A model generated the notes under the pieces. It was given only the letters and a program-made list of their open reading frames with translations, was not told the origin of the DNA and made no database searches. Below, piece by piece: positions 19,222-29,170 of a stretch of 64,000 nucleotides of DNA. The position numbers and the translations under genes were made by a program. The first letter of the stretch is position 1. The number at the start of each line of letters is the position of its first letter. The stretch comes from Methylobacterium terricola (lineage in GTDB: Bacteria > Pseudomonadota > Alphaproteobacteria > Rhizobiales > Beijerinckiaceae): positions 852,168 to 916,167 of the forward strand of contig NZ_VDDA01000001.1 in the NCBI RefSeq assembly GCF_006151805.1, written 5' to 3'.

Positions 19222-19938
19222 TCAATACTCGTCGTCGTCCTCGTCCTCCCCGCCCTTCCGCATCGGCTTGAGGCGGGCGAAAACCGAATCGGCGTCCAGG
19301 CGCTCGTCGCGGCCGGGGCGGCGGTCGGCGTCGTGATCCTCGGGCTCGGGCAGGACCGAGAGCTCGGGCGGCATCAGGGTGGCGCCGCCTTCGGCGGACT
19401 CGACCAGCGGACGGTCCTTCGCGGCACGCTGGACTTCGAAATCGAGGTCGATCTGCGAGCACAGGCCGAGGGTCACCGGGTCCATCGGCTGCAGCGAGCC
19501 GGAATTCCAGTGGGTGCGCTCCCGGATCTGCTGGATCGTCGACTTGGTGGTGCCGACGAGGCGCATCACCTGCGCGTCCTTCAGCTCCGGGTGGTTGCGC
19601 AGCAGCCACAGGATGGCGTTCGGCCGGTCCTGGCGGCGCGACAGCGGGGTGTAGCGCGGGCCCTTGGTGCGCTTGACCTCGGGCAGCTTCACCTTCGACA
19701 CCGCGACCTTCATGCGGTGGTTCGGATTGACCTGCGCCCGCTCGATCTCCTCGCGGGTGAGCTGGCCGGTCGAGACCGGGTCCAGGCCCTTGATGCCGGC
19801 CGCCACCTCGCCGTCGGCGATGCCCTTCACCTCGAGCGGGTGGAGCTTGCAGAAATCGGCGATCTGATCGAAGGACAGCGACGTATTCTCGACGAGCCAC
19901 ACGGCCGTCGCCTTCGGCATCAACGGTCCCTGGGACAT
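19222..19938 (-). CDS. trcR: Cell-cycle transcriptional regulator TrcR (DUF1013)
   Basis: The 238-aa protein matches the alphaproteobacterial DUF1013/TrcR family. Motifs include MPKATAVWLVENTSLSFDQI, GIKGLDPVSTGQLTREEI and NAILWLLRNHPELKDAQVMR, plus GTTKSTIQQIRERTHWN, a helix-turn-helix-like DNA-binding segment. The C-terminal tail is acidic (EDEDDDEY). AGGAGG lies 6 nt before the chosen ATG. It is downstream of prs on the same strand and has its own candidate promoter at 20119-20147. Confidence 0.92.
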   Translation of the reverse strand: MSQGPLMPKATAVWLVENTSLSFDQIADFCKLHPLEVKGIADGEVAAGIKGLDPVSTGQLTREEIERAQVNPNHRMKVAVSKVKLPEVKRTKGPRYTPLSRRQDRPNAILWLLRNHPELKDAQVMRLVGTTKSTIQQIRERTHWNSGSLQPMDPVTLGLCSQIDLDFEVQRAAKDRPLVESAEGGATLMPPELSVLPEPEDHDADRRPGRDERLDADSVFARLKPMRKGGEDEDDDEY

Positions 19939-20118
19939 TCCACACCTCCTCGGGCGTTCCGGCATTTCGCGGAACGCGGCCTGCCGCTCATCCGGGAAGC
20001 GGCCAGTCAAACACGGGCCCCTCGGCGGCGACAGGGCGCCCGGGGCGGAACCGGGAGGTCCCGCCGGCGTCCCGGGATATCAGGACGGCCTGTCTCACGC
20101 TGTGAGGGAATCGTCCGT

Positions 20119-20147
20119 TATATAGGCGCGTCGCAGGCCCGGCGCAA
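20119..20147 (-). promoter_or_regulatory. Candidate promoter for trcR
   Basis: Reading leftward, TTGCGC, a 17-bp spacer and TATATA lie about 180 bp before the trcR start, between prs and trcR. The spacing is ideal and the -10 is strong for this GC-rich background. Confidence 0.45.
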
Positions 20148-20210
20148 ACCGCTTTCGCGGGCCCTGCCGCCTCGTTGCAGGCAAAGATGTCGTTGCTTGA
20201 AGCTCGAACG

Positions 20211-20235
20211 GCCCGCCGGCGGGAGACCGGCGGGC
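20211..20235 (-). terminator. Hairpin after prs
   Basis: A perfect 9-bp inverted repeat GCCCGCCGG/CCGGCGGGC with a 7-nt loop lies 23 bp after the prs stop. There is no long T run, so it is a weak or Rho-assisted terminator at most. Confidence 0.45.
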
Positions 20236-20257
20236 TCGCATCGGTCGGGGGGGTCGC

Positions 20258-21202
<945 letters not shown>

Positions 21203-21458
21203 CGTGCTTCCATCGTGGCCCGCGCCGAGAGCCCCGGCGCTGCCGCGCGGTCGGGAACCGCGCGCGCCGGGGTGAGGGGAGGATCGCATCGAGCTTCGCG
21301 CGATTGCGGGCCCCTCGCGCGACGATGCTCTCGTGTGACGGGCGAGGCTCTTAGCAGTGCCGGGATACCGTCACAATGCTTTCATGCGCGCGGAATCGCG
21401 AGGCGCCACCGGCATTCACCCGCACGGTGACTGCATCGTTACGCAGGGCGCCTGCGTT

Positions 21459-21707
21459 TCAGGGCTGCAGCAGCCGGTGGAGATGCACGATGAAGTAGCG
21501 GGTCTGGGCGCTGTCCACGGTCTGCTGCGCCTTGGCCTTCCAGGCCATGGCGGCGCTGGCATAGTCGGGGAAGATGCCGACGACGTCGAGCTTCGAGAGG
21601 TCGCGGAAGGTGACGCTGTCGAGGTCGGTCAGCTCGCCCCCGAACACCAGGTGGAGAAGCTGCTTTGGCTCCTGCGACGTCGCAGGGTTGTTGCCCGGAT
21701 TGCTCAT
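21459..21707 (-). CDS. DUF4170-family protein
   Basis: This 82-aa conserved protein contains LLHLVFGGELTDLDSVTF and GIFPDYASAAMAWKAKAQ, then TRYFIVHLHRLL. The pattern matches the small DUF4170 family, found widely in alphaproteobacteria and often near prs. The ATG at 21707 was chosen because GGAG sits 9 nt upstream; the ATG 6 bp earlier would be too close. Function is unknown. Confidence 0.75.
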   Translation of the reverse strand: MSNPGNNPATSQEPKQLLHLVFGGELTDLDSVTFRDLSKLDVVGIFPDYASAAMAWKAKAQQTVDSAQTRYFIVHLHRLLQP

Positions 21708-21887
21708 GCGCATCGTCTCCGCGTGCCGCCATGATGCCGCTCCGCGGTCCGGCGGGACGGCGCCTGCCCGGTGGACAGGCGCCGAGCGGCGTCGCAAACG
21801 CCGGGCGCCGCGTCAAGCCGGATCATGGTGCGGTGCACCCGCGCCCGCGTTCCGGCCGCCCCCCGACGCTCCAGGCGGCGTCGGGGG

Positions 21888-22015
21888 GCGGCAAAGCCGC
21901 CGTCAGGCGGCGTCGAGGGGCGGCAAAGCCGCCGTCAGGCGGCGTCGAGGGGCGGCAAAGCCGCCGTCAGGCGGCGTCGAGGGGCGGCAAAGCCGCCGTC
22001 AGGCGGCGTCGAGGG
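21888..22015. repeat. Four tandem 32-bp repeats, each a stop codon plus hairpin
   Basis: A 32-bp unit is repeated four times without change, preceded by a partial, diverged unit. Each unit contains the palindrome GGCGGCAAAGCCGCC. Read leftward, each also contains the last codons of the adjacent gene (Asp-Ala-Ala-stop). The first unit in transcription order overlaps the 3' end of the Old Yellow Enzyme gene, so the array is a serial duplication of that gene's stop and putative terminator hairpin. Confidence 0.85.
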
Positions 22016-23081
22016 TCGGGTAGTCGATGTAGCCCTCCGGACCCTGGCTGTACCAGGTCTTGTAATTGTCCTTGGCGAGGGGCGCGCCCTGGGCGATCCG
22101 CTCCGGCAGGTCGGGATTGGCGATGAAGGTGCGGCCGAACGCGATCGCGTCGGCATGCCCCTCGTCGAGGGCGGCCTGCGCCTTCGGACCGTCATAGTCG
22201 GAGTTCAGCACCAGCGGCCCGCGGAACGCGGCCTTGATGGCGGGCGCCACCGGCGGCCGGGCGGCCTTGCCGAAGGTGCCGTTGGGCCCGGGCTCGCGCA
22301 GCTCCAGGAAGGCGACGCCGACCTGCGACAGGGCGGCGGCGGCGGCCGGGAACAGCGTCTCGGGATCGGGATCGTCGACGCCCTGGATCGGCTCGTTCGG
22401 CGACAGGCGCACCCCGGTCCGGTCGGCCCCGACGGTGTCGGCGACGGTGCGGGCGACCTCGGCGAGCAAGCGGATGCGGTTCTCCACCGGACCGCCGTAG
22501 CGGTCGTGGCGCAGGTTGGTGCCCGAGCGCAGGAACTGGTCGATCAGGTAGCCGTTCGCCGCGTGGATCTGGACCCCGTCGAACCCGGCCTCGATCGCGT
22601 TGCGGGCCGCCTTGGCGTAATCCTCGAGGAGCCGCGGGATCTCGTCCTCGCGCAACGGCCTTGCCTCGGCGTAGGGCTTCTTGCCGTCGTAGGTGTGGGC
22701 CTGGTCGGGTGCCGTGGTGGCCGACGCCGAGACGGGCTGGGCGCCGCCGAGGAAGTCCGGATGGACCACCCGGCCCATGTGCCAGAGCTGCGCGGCGATG
22801 CGGCCGCCGGCCTCGTGCACCGCGGCGACCACCGGCTTCCAAGCCTCGACCTGCTCAGATGACCACAGGCCCGGGGCGAAGGGCCAGCCGGTACCCTCCT
22901 GCGAGATGCCGGTGGCCTCGCTGATGATCAGGCCGGCGCCGGCGCGCTGGCGGTAATACTCGACCATGATCGGGGTCGGCACGTGGGCCCGGCTGGCGCG
23001 GCCGCGGGTCAGCGGCGCCATCAGGATGCGGTTCGGCGCCGCGATGGCGCCGAGCTGGATCGGGTCGAACAGGGACGGCAC
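21999..23081 (-). CDS. Alkene reductase / NADH:flavin oxidoreductase, Old Yellow Enzyme family (NemA-like)
   Basis: This 360-aa FMN-dependent TIM-barrel reductase begins LFDPIQLGAIAAPNRILMAP. Other motifs are AQLWHMGRVVHP, substrate-binding FDGVQIHAANGYLIDQFL (His/Asn pair), DRYGGPVENRIRL and FGRTFIANPDL. It reduces activated C=C bonds and often nitroesters, using NAD(P)H. The last residues, YPTLDAA, lie in the first unit of the tandem repeat at 21888-22015. A typical NemA-like role in electrophile detoxification is likely, but a TetR/NemR-type partner is not seen next to it. Confidence 0.92.
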   Translation of the reverse strand: MPSLFDPIQLGAIAAPNRILMAPLTRGRASRAHVPTPIMVEYYRQRAGAGLIISEATGISQEGTGWPFAPGLWSSEQVEAWKPVVAAVHEAGGRIAAQLWHMGRVVHPDFLGGAQPVSASATTAPDQAHTYDGKKPYAEARPLREDEIPRLLEDYAKAARNAIEAGFDGVQIHAANGYLIDQFLRSGTNLRHDRYGGPVENRIRLLAEVARTVADTVGADRTGVRLSPNEPIQGVDDPDPETLFPAAAAALSQVGVAFLELREPGPNGTFGKAARPPVAPAIKAAFRGPLVLNSDYDGPKAQAALDEGHADAIAFGRTFIANPDLPERIAQGAPLAKDNYKTWYSQGPEGYIDYPTLDAA

Positions 23082-23369
23082 TTTTACTCTCTCCGGACTG
23101 TGGAGCCTCGGCTCGAAGGCCTAGTGCCCGGCGCGGCCGGGCGATGACGGTGACAGATGGGATGCCGGCGGAAGGATGCCAGATGGTGCAGTGCAGCGCG
23201 TGCCGTTGCGCACACACCCGGGCTTGCGCGGGACGCGACCGGCGCGTCGCCGCGCCGGGTGCGGGCCGCCGCCGACGATCGTTGACGCAATGCCCAGGTC
23301 TTGCTTATCGTCCGACAAGACAAGCCGCCTTGTTCGAGATTACTTGGCGCGATTTCCGCGAGACGGACA

Positions 23370-25022
23370 ATGATGCAGCCGACCGGCAGATGGCGCACAC
23401 TCGTAAATTCAGTCATTTCTGAGCATTCATTTCCCTCCGACGACATCATCGCGAAGATCCGGGAGGGCAAGCTCAATCGTCGGGACTATGTCTGGCAACC
23501 CGAATCCGGCATCGCCGAATGGACCCGGATCGAAGACACGGCGTTCTCGGCGTATTTCGACGAGCCGGTCGCAGTCCGACCGACCGCGCTCCCCGAGGGC
23601 GGGATCGTGCCGCGCCCGGCGATCCAGGGAGAGGCTCCCCGGGCCGGCTCGCCGTTCCCGGCCGCGGCCGATCCCGTCATCGGCGAACCGGTCTCCCGCA
23701 TCGCGGCGGGTGCGGGGGCCGGCGAGGCCAAGGGCTCCGGCGACGCGCCGGCCGCCGAGGAGCCGACCTTCGCCCCGGTCGAGACCGGGACCGTGAAGCC
23801 GACCTACAACGAGGTCACCGGCTGGGGCTTCGTGCGGATCGAGGGCAAGCCCGACCTCTACTTCAAGATCAAGGGCGGCCCCTGCGTGGTGAAGCCGGGC
23901 CCGCACCCCCTCGCGGCCGGCAGCACGGTCACCGCCACGGTGGAGCGGGGCGGGGACGGGCGCTACTTCGCGACCTCGCTGCACGTCGACGCGCCGGCCC
24001 CCGCCCTGACGCCGGAGGAGCTGCAGGCGCGCCAGGAGCAGGGCGCCCGGGTGATCCAGGCACTGATGGAGCAGGCGCCGCCCGGCGTCTGGTTCACGCG
24101 CTGGTCCAACATCAAGATCAACGTCGCCGACAAGCGCAACCATAACGATGCGACCGTGCGCGGCCTCGCCCACATGGCCCTGGAGGAGGAGTGGAGCTTC
24201 AGCCATTCGCGCGATGCGCACCTCATCCTCCGGCAATACCTGAAATACACTTTCGTCCGGCTCGCCCGGGAGAACAAGATCCTGTATTCCGGGCCCTACG
24301 CCGCGTTCGATACCGGCCTGCTCGACAAGTTCTACGAGCCGATCTTCTGCCTGTGCGAGTACAACGAGGACGGAAACCGGTACAGCCACATCAATTTCTG
24401 CGTCGCCGGACAGGGACCGGCGGGCAAGCGGCTGATCTCGGTCTTCCCGGAACGGCCGGCGACCGCGCGCTACCTGACGCGGCTCGACGAGGTCATGTTC
24501 GATCCCGCCTGCCCCGTCACCGTGCAGTGGAGCCACATCGTCGAGGATGCGATCGAGCGCGGCCGCTTCCCACTCGCCTTCCTCCAGCGTTACGCCCCGG
24601 CCGGCTTTCGCGAACGGCTGAACGACCGGGCGGACGAGGCGTGGATGCGCGACTACGTGCGGGCGCTCACCGGCGACATCCAGGCGCACCGCGCCGTGGT
24701 CAGCCATGTCGGCGCGGCGATCGAGGCGGCGCGGAAGCGCGTGCGCTGGGACTACAAGACCGCCCTGCCGATCTACTACCCGGCCGAGAACGCGACGAGC
24801 TTCATCCTGCCGCTCGCGCTCCGGCCCGACGGGCGGCCGGACCTCGCCCTGGTGGCCCGGCGGGTGAACCCGAACGAGTATTACGGCGTCACCGTCTACA
24901 CCCTCGAGATGGCTTACCTGGCGGCCCGGCTGATCGGGCCGCTCGCCGGGGCCGGCTGGCTCACCCCGCGGATCGAGGAGGCGACGAGCCTCCTCAGCTA
25001 TACCGGCGATCTCACGCTGTAG
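23370..25022 (+). CDS. Three-domain protein: GYF_2-like, cold-shock-like, DUF3825
   Basis: The 550-aa protein has an N-terminal GYF_2-like segment (about 10-65: IIAKIREGKLNRRDYVWQP...WTRI) and an Ala/Pro-rich linker. A cold-shock/OB-like segment follows (about 150-215: GTVKPTYNEVTGWGFVRIEG...YFKI). A long C-terminal region (about 235-545) has KILYSGPYAAFDTGLL, EVMFDPACPVTVQWSHI and FILPLALRPDGRPDLALV, which matches DUF3825. An OB fold suggests nucleic-acid binding. The double ATG at 23370 was chosen; an earlier in-frame start at 23301 cannot be excluded. Function is unknown. Confidence 0.75.
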   Translation: MMQPTGRWRTLVNSVISEHSFPSDDIIAKIREGKLNRRDYVWQPESGIAEWTRIEDTAFSAYFDEPVAVRPTALPEGGIVPRPAIQGEAPRAGSPFPAAADPVIGEPVSRIAAGAGAGEAKGSGDAPAAEEPTFAPVETGTVKPTYNEVTGWGFVRIEGKPDLYFKIKGGPCVVKPGPHPLAAGSTVTATVERGGDGRYFATSLHVDAPAPALTPEELQARQEQGARVIQALMEQAPPGVWFTRWSNIKINVADKRNHNDATVRGLAHMALEEEWSFSHSRDAHLILRQYLKYTFVRLARENKILYSGPYAAFDTGLLDKFYEPIFCLCEYNEDGNRYSHINFCVAGQGPAGKRLISVFPERPATARYLTRLDEVMFDPACPVTVQWSHIVEDAIERGRFPLAFLQRYAPAGFRERLNDRADEAWMRDYVRALTGDIQAHRAVVSHVGAAIEAARKRVRWDYKTALPIYYPAENATSFILPLALRPDGRPDLALVARRVNPNEYYGVTVYTLEMAYLAARLIGPLAGAGWLTPRIEEATSLLSYTGDLTL

Positions 25023-25079
25023 GCGCCAGTCCGCGCGGCGTCGCCGTTCCATGAAACGCAACGGCGCACACCACTCCCC

Positions 25080-25115
25080 GTCATCCCAGGGCCGCGCAGC
25101 GGAGCCCGGGATGAC
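25080..25115. repeat. Short dispersed palindrome, copy 2
   Basis: GTCATCCCAGGGCCGCG and CGGAGCCCGGGATGAC form a 36-bp near-perfect palindrome between two convergent genes. It is the best-preserved member of the family also seen at 13731 and 33945. Confidence 0.65.
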
Positions 25116-25150
25116 AACGTGGGTCTTGGTTCAGTCGGCCCCCCCCCCGC

Positions 25151-25555
25151 TCACGACTTGTCCATCTTCTCCTTGGCGTCGGACACCGCCTTCATGCAGC
25201 CGGCCTCGTCGCCCTTCTTGTCGAGCTCGCGGGCGCGGTTGAGGCTGGCGCGGGCCTCCATCACGCCGGTGCCGCCGCCGCTCGCCCGGGCGACGTCGGC
25301 GGTGGCCTGCGTCTCGGCCGAGCCCGGGGCCGGGCCCTTCGGCAGGTTGGACGGGCTGGTGCCCTTCTCGGTCGCCGCCTCGGCCTGGGCCTCGCGGCGC
25401 GACGCCACCTCCTTGCCGCCGCTCGACGCCGCGATGGTCTCGCGGCCCTGCTCGGTCAGGCGCGGCTCCAGCGCCGAGATCTCGGTGCCGCAGGCGCCGG
25501 CATAGGCGGGCCCGGCGAGGCCGGCGAGGAGGCCGGCGGCGAGGATGAGCTTCAT
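25151..25555 (-). CDS. Small secreted protein, hypothetical
   Basis: This 134-aa protein has a clear Sec signal (MKLILAAGLLAGLAGPAYA, cleavage before GACGTE). The mature part is low-complexity and Ala/Gly/Glu-rich, with two Cys residues (Cys22 and one near the end, DEAGCMKAV) that could form a disulfide. The C-terminal part is helical (ARASLNRARELDKKGDEAG). It is probably periplasmic. I do not recognise a function. Confidence 0.7.
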   Translation of the reverse strand: MKLILAAGLLAGLAGPAYAGACGTEISALEPRLTEQGRETIAASSGGKEVASRREAQAEAATEKGTSPSNLPKGPAPGSAETQATADVARASGGGTGVMEARASLNRARELDKKGDEAGCMKAVSDAKEKMDKS

Positions 25556-25747
25556 GGCGTGTCTCTCCCGGTCATGACTCTTGCACCCGAACCTCAGCCC
25601 GGATGGCTCTCGTCCGCGAACACCCGCCCGGGGGGAGGGGTTCCGGCGGGAGCGCGAGACGATCCGGAAAAAAAGGGACCGCCCCCGGCGGGAGGCGGTC
25701 CCTCGTCTTGCATCCCGCGGGGCGCGACACGCCCCGCGGACCCATCC

Positions 25748-28090
25748 TCACGCGCTCAGCTTGTCGCGCATCGGCAGCTGGCGGATGCGCCGGCCGGTCG
25801 CCGCGAAGATCGCGTTGGCGATGGCCGGCGCCACCGGCGGCACGCCGGGCTCGCCGACGCCGCCGAGCGGCTTGTCCCAGGACCCGCCCTGGACGAGGTG
25901 CACGTTGATGATCTTGGGCGCCTCGTTGATCCGGGTCAGCTCGTAGGTGTCGTAGTTGTCCTGGACGGCGCGGCCGTTCTTGAAGGTGATCTGGGCCGTG
26001 AGCGCGAGGCCCATGCCCATCACCACCGCACCCTCGAGCTGCGAGCGCACCCGCTCCGGGTTGACCTGCTGGCCGCTGTCGATGGCGATGTCGACCCGCT
26101 GGACGGTGACCTCGCCCTTCGGCCCGACCTCGACCTCGGCGACGGCCGCCGTGTAGGTCACGAAGCTGTAATGCGCCGCGATGCCGAGGCCGCGGCCCTT
26201 CTCCACCTTGCGGCCCCAGCCGGCGCCCTGCGCCACCGCCTCGATCACGTTGCGCAGGCGCCCGGTGTCGTAGGGGTAGCGCGAGGGATCCTCGCCGTAG
26301 TTCCAGGCATCTCCGATCTTGACCGGATCGATGATCCGGGCCGGGCCGATCACGTCGAGGAGGTAGTCCTTCGGGTCGCGGCCGGCCATGTGGGCGAGCT
26401 CGTCCAGGAACGACTGCACCGCGAAGGCCCGCGGGATGTTCGACACCGAGCGGAACCAGCCGATGCGGACATGGGCGTCGGCGGGCGGGTTCTCCATCCG
26501 CATGTTGGGGATGTTGAACGGCACGTTGACGAGGCCCATCCCGAGCTCGATCGGGATCTGCTCCTTGGCGCCGGCGACGAAGGTCGAGCCGATGGTCGGG
26601 GCGGCACTGCGGTGCAGCCAGGCGATCGGCATGCCCTTGTCGTCGAGGCCGGCCTCCAGCCGCTCGACCGAGACGGTGTGGTAGTAGCCGTGATGAAGGT
26701 CGTCCTCGCGGGTCCAGGTCATCTTGACCGGGGCACCGTCCATCGCCTTCGAGCAGAGCGCGGCCTCGACGAAGTAGTCGGGCTTCGACTTGCGGCCGAA
26801 GCCGCCGCCGAGCAGCGTCACGTTGACCGTGACGGTCTTCGGGTCGACCCCGAGGCGCTTGGCGATGCGGTCGCGGGCGGCCTGGGGCGACTGCACGCAG
26901 CCCCACGCCTCGATCGCGCCGTCCTTGGCGATCCTGACGGTCGCGGCCGGCGGCTCCATCGGGGCCTGGACGAGGTGCGGGATGTAGTACTCGGCCTCGA
27001 GGCGCTTGACCGCCTTCTTCATCGCCGCGTCGACGTCGCCTTCCTGGCGCACCACCTTGCCGGGCTTGCGCACGGCCTGTTCCAGGGCGGCCCGGTAGGC
27101 GTCCGAGTCGTAGCTGGCGTTCGGCCCGTCCTCGAAGGTGGGATTGAGCGCCTCGCGGCCCTTGATCGCCGCCCAGGTGTTGCGGGCGATGACCGCGACG
27201 CCGCCGGTCGGCATGAACTCGTAGGGCGGGGCCGGCGGATCGATGGTCACGACCTTGACGACGCCCGGCACCTTCATGGCGGCGGCTTCATCGAAGCTCT
27301 TGACCTTGCCGCCGAAGACCGGCGGGCGGGCGACCACGGCGTAGAGCATCCCCTCGACGCGGGTGTCGAGGCCGTACTGCGCCTTGCCGGTGGTGATGCC
27401 GACATTGTCGATGAGGCCGACGCGGCCCTTGCCGATATAGCGGAAGGCCGACGGGTCCTTGAGCTTGACCGATGCGCGGTCCGGCACCGGCACGGATGCC
27501 GCGGCCTGCGCCACCTCGCCGAAGCCGATCCGGCGGCCGGACTTGGCGTGGACGAGGGCGTGGTTCTCGGCCGCGACCTCCCCGGCCGGCACGTTCCACT
27601 GCTTGGCGGCGGCCTCGACCAGCATCGCGCGGGCGGCGGCACCGGCGCGGCGCAGCGGCATGAAGAAGTGCCGGAGCGAGCGCGAACCGTCGGTGTCCTG
27701 GTTGCCGAAGCGCTCCTCGTCGCCATGCGCCTGGGTCACCTTGACCTTGGCCCAGTCGGCGTCGAGCTCGTCGGCGATGACGAGCGCCACCGAGGTGCGC
27801 ACGCCCTGACCCATCTCGGCGCGGGTGCAGGTCACCGTCACGGTGCCGTCCGGGGCGATCGCGACGAACAGGGTCGGGTCGTCGCGCCAGCCATGCGGCA
27901 TGCCGTCGGCACCGAATCCCTTCTCGGCCGCCTGCACGCCTTGGGGTTTCAGCGACAGGGCGAGCACCAGGGCGCCGGCGCCCGCCAGAAGCCCGCGGCG
28001 GCTGAGCTGGCCGGGGGACACCTTGGCGACGACGGAGTCCGGCTCGTCGGCCGGGGCGGCCTTGAGGAAGGAGGAGAGGTCGTGAATCAC
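25748..28090 (-). CDS. Molybdopterin-binding large subunit of a xanthine dehydrogenase-family enzyme (IorB-like)
   Basis: This 780-aa large subunit is of the isoquinoline 1-oxidoreductase/aldehyde dehydrogenase type. A twin-arginine signal ([16 protein letters not shown]) near residue 30 points to export. Family motifs include [39 protein letters not shown] and [16 protein letters not shown] near the end. The GTG start overlaps the small-subunit stop as GTGA. The small [2Fe-2S] subunit is encoded immediately upstream and probably travels with it through Tat. No FAD subunit is present, as usual for the two-subunit IorAB class. The substrate is not determinable here. Confidence 0.9.
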   Translation of the reverse strand: MIHDLSSFLKAAPADEPDSVVAKVSPGQLSRRGLLAGAGALVLALSLKPQGVQAAEKGFGADGMPHGWRDDPTLFVAIAPDGTVTVTCTRAEMGQGVRTSVALVIADELDADWAKVKVTQAHGDEERFGNQDTDGSRSLRHFFMPLRRAGAAARAMLVEAAAKQWNVPAGEVAAENHALVHAKSGRRIGFGEVAQAAASVPVPDRASVKLKDPSAFRYIGKGRVGLIDNVGITTGKAQYGLDTRVEGMLYAVVARPPVFGGKVKSFDEAAAMKVPGVVKVVTIDPPAPPYEFMPTGGVAVIARNTWAAIKGREALNPTFEDGPNASYDSDAYRAALEQAVRKPGKVVRQEGDVDAAMKKAVKRLEAEYYIPHLVQAPMEPPAATVRIAKDGAIEAWGCVQSPQAARDRIAKRLGVDPKTVTVNVTLLGGGFGRKSKPDYFVEAALCSKAMDGAPVKMTWTREDDLHHGYYHTVSVERLEAGLDDKGMPIAWLHRSAAPTIGSTFVAGAKEQIPIELGMGLVNVPFNIPNMRMENPPADAHVRIGWFRSVSNIPRAFAVQSFLDELAHMAGRDPKDYLLDVIGPARIIDPVKIGDAWNYGEDPSRYPYDTGRLRNVIEAVAQGAGWGRKVEKGRGLGIAAHYSFVTYTAAVAEVEVGPKGEVTVQRVDIAIDSGQQVNPERVRSQLEGAVVMGMGLALTAQITFKNGRAVQDNYDTYELTRINEAPKIINVHLVQGGSWDKPLGGVGEPGVPPVAPAIANAIFAATGRRIRQLPMRDKLSA

Positions 28091-28566
28091 AGGCGATCTC
28101 CCTGGCCGGCCTTCGGGGTCAGCCCCGCCGCCTGCTTGATGGCGGCGCGGATGCGCGGATAGGTGCCGCACCGGCACAGGTTGCCGCTCATCGTGTTGTC
28201 GATGTCGGCATCGGTCGGCTTCGGGGTCTCCTTGAGGAGGGCGGCCGCCTGCATGATCTGCCCGGTCTGGCAGTAGCCGCACTGCGCCACGTTCAGCTCG
28301 CGCCAGGCCGCCTGGACCGGGTGGTTGCCGTCCGGCGACAGGCCCTCGATCGTGACGATCGGCTGACCGTCGGCGGCCGAGACCGCGGTCTGGCAGGCGC
28401 GCACCGCGGTGCCGCCGACATGGATGGTGCAGGCACCGCAGGCCGCGACGCCGCAGCCGAACTTGGTGCCCGTCAGGCCGAGCTCGTCCCGCAGGTACCA
28501 CAGCAGCGGCATCTCGGGATCGCCGTCGAAGCGGCGCTCCTCCCCGTTCACGTTGAGCTTGATCAT
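28087..28566 (-). CDS. [2Fe-2S] small subunit of a xanthine dehydrogenase-family enzyme (IorA-like)
   Basis: The 159-aa iron-sulfur subunit has the plant-ferredoxin cluster site Cys38, Cys43, Cys46, Cys58 ([11 protein letters not shown]...ACQ). The second cluster is Cys96, Cys99, Cys131 and Cys133 ([18 protein letters not shown]). Both are complete. The start ATG has GGAGG 6 nt upstream. It overlaps the molybdopterin subunit gene by 4 bp, so the two form one enzyme and are translationally coupled. Confidence 0.93.
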   Translation of the reverse strand: MIKLNVNGEERRFDGDPEMPLLWYLRDELGLTGTKFGCGVAACGACTIHVGGTAVRACQTAVSAADGQPIVTIEGLSPDGNHPVQAAWRELNVAQCGYCQTGQIMQAAALLKETPKPTDADIDNTMSGNLCRCGTYPRIRAAIKQAAGLTPKAGQGDRL

Positions 28567-29170
28567 CGTCGCCCTCCGGCTTCGGGAGGTGTCGGGGCGC
28601 CCCGCGGACACGATTCCGGTCGCGGCACCCACCCTCCCTCTGGTTCAGTCGATTCTGCACTCAAGTCTCAGGCGCCGCGGCCCCGCCCGGGCCCGCGCCT
28701 CGTTCCTCCCTCAACGCCGCGCGCGGCGTGCCGTCTTGCTTGCTTGGGCGGCCGGGTCCCCGACGGGCCGGTCCACCTTGGCCCGAACATGAGAATGGTT
28801 TCAGGCTAGGAATGGGTAACCCGGACCGGCGCATGGGGGCAAGACGGGCGCGGGAAACACTGGCAATCACGGTGCGGTGATCGCACCGGCGCCGCAACGC
28901 CTTGCCGCGGGGCGGATTTTCCTGTATCGGCCCAACCTCCGGTGGTCCGATACCGGGATGCCGCATGCCGGGCGACGAGCCTGGCCCCGCGCGCTCCGGC
29001 CGGGACACCCGGAACACACGTTTTCGCCCGTCGATCACGCGCCGGCCCGCGCCCCGTTTCGGGGAGCGGCGGTTCCGAGGAAGTTCGGAACTCCGGCGGG
29101 CGGAAGCGGCCCGTTGATACGAGCCGCCGGCGCCGTCCCCCCGGATAGGGTGGGACGAAAGGGAGCATAG
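28567..29170. other. Intergenic region before rpsA, no supported gene
   Basis: These 604 bp separate the divergent iorA-like and rpsA genes. I see no frame with convincing protein-like composition; open frames on both strands are the usual GC-rich artefacts. Promoters for both flanking genes must be here, but none is clear enough to place. Cytidylate kinase, which often precedes rpsA in proteobacteria, is absent. Confidence 0.6.

Noticed and set aside
28877..29170. Small rightward frame just before rpsA, possibly cytidylate kinase
   Set aside because: No kinase motif (no P-loop) and Pro/Arg-rich composition; cmk is not in this gap.
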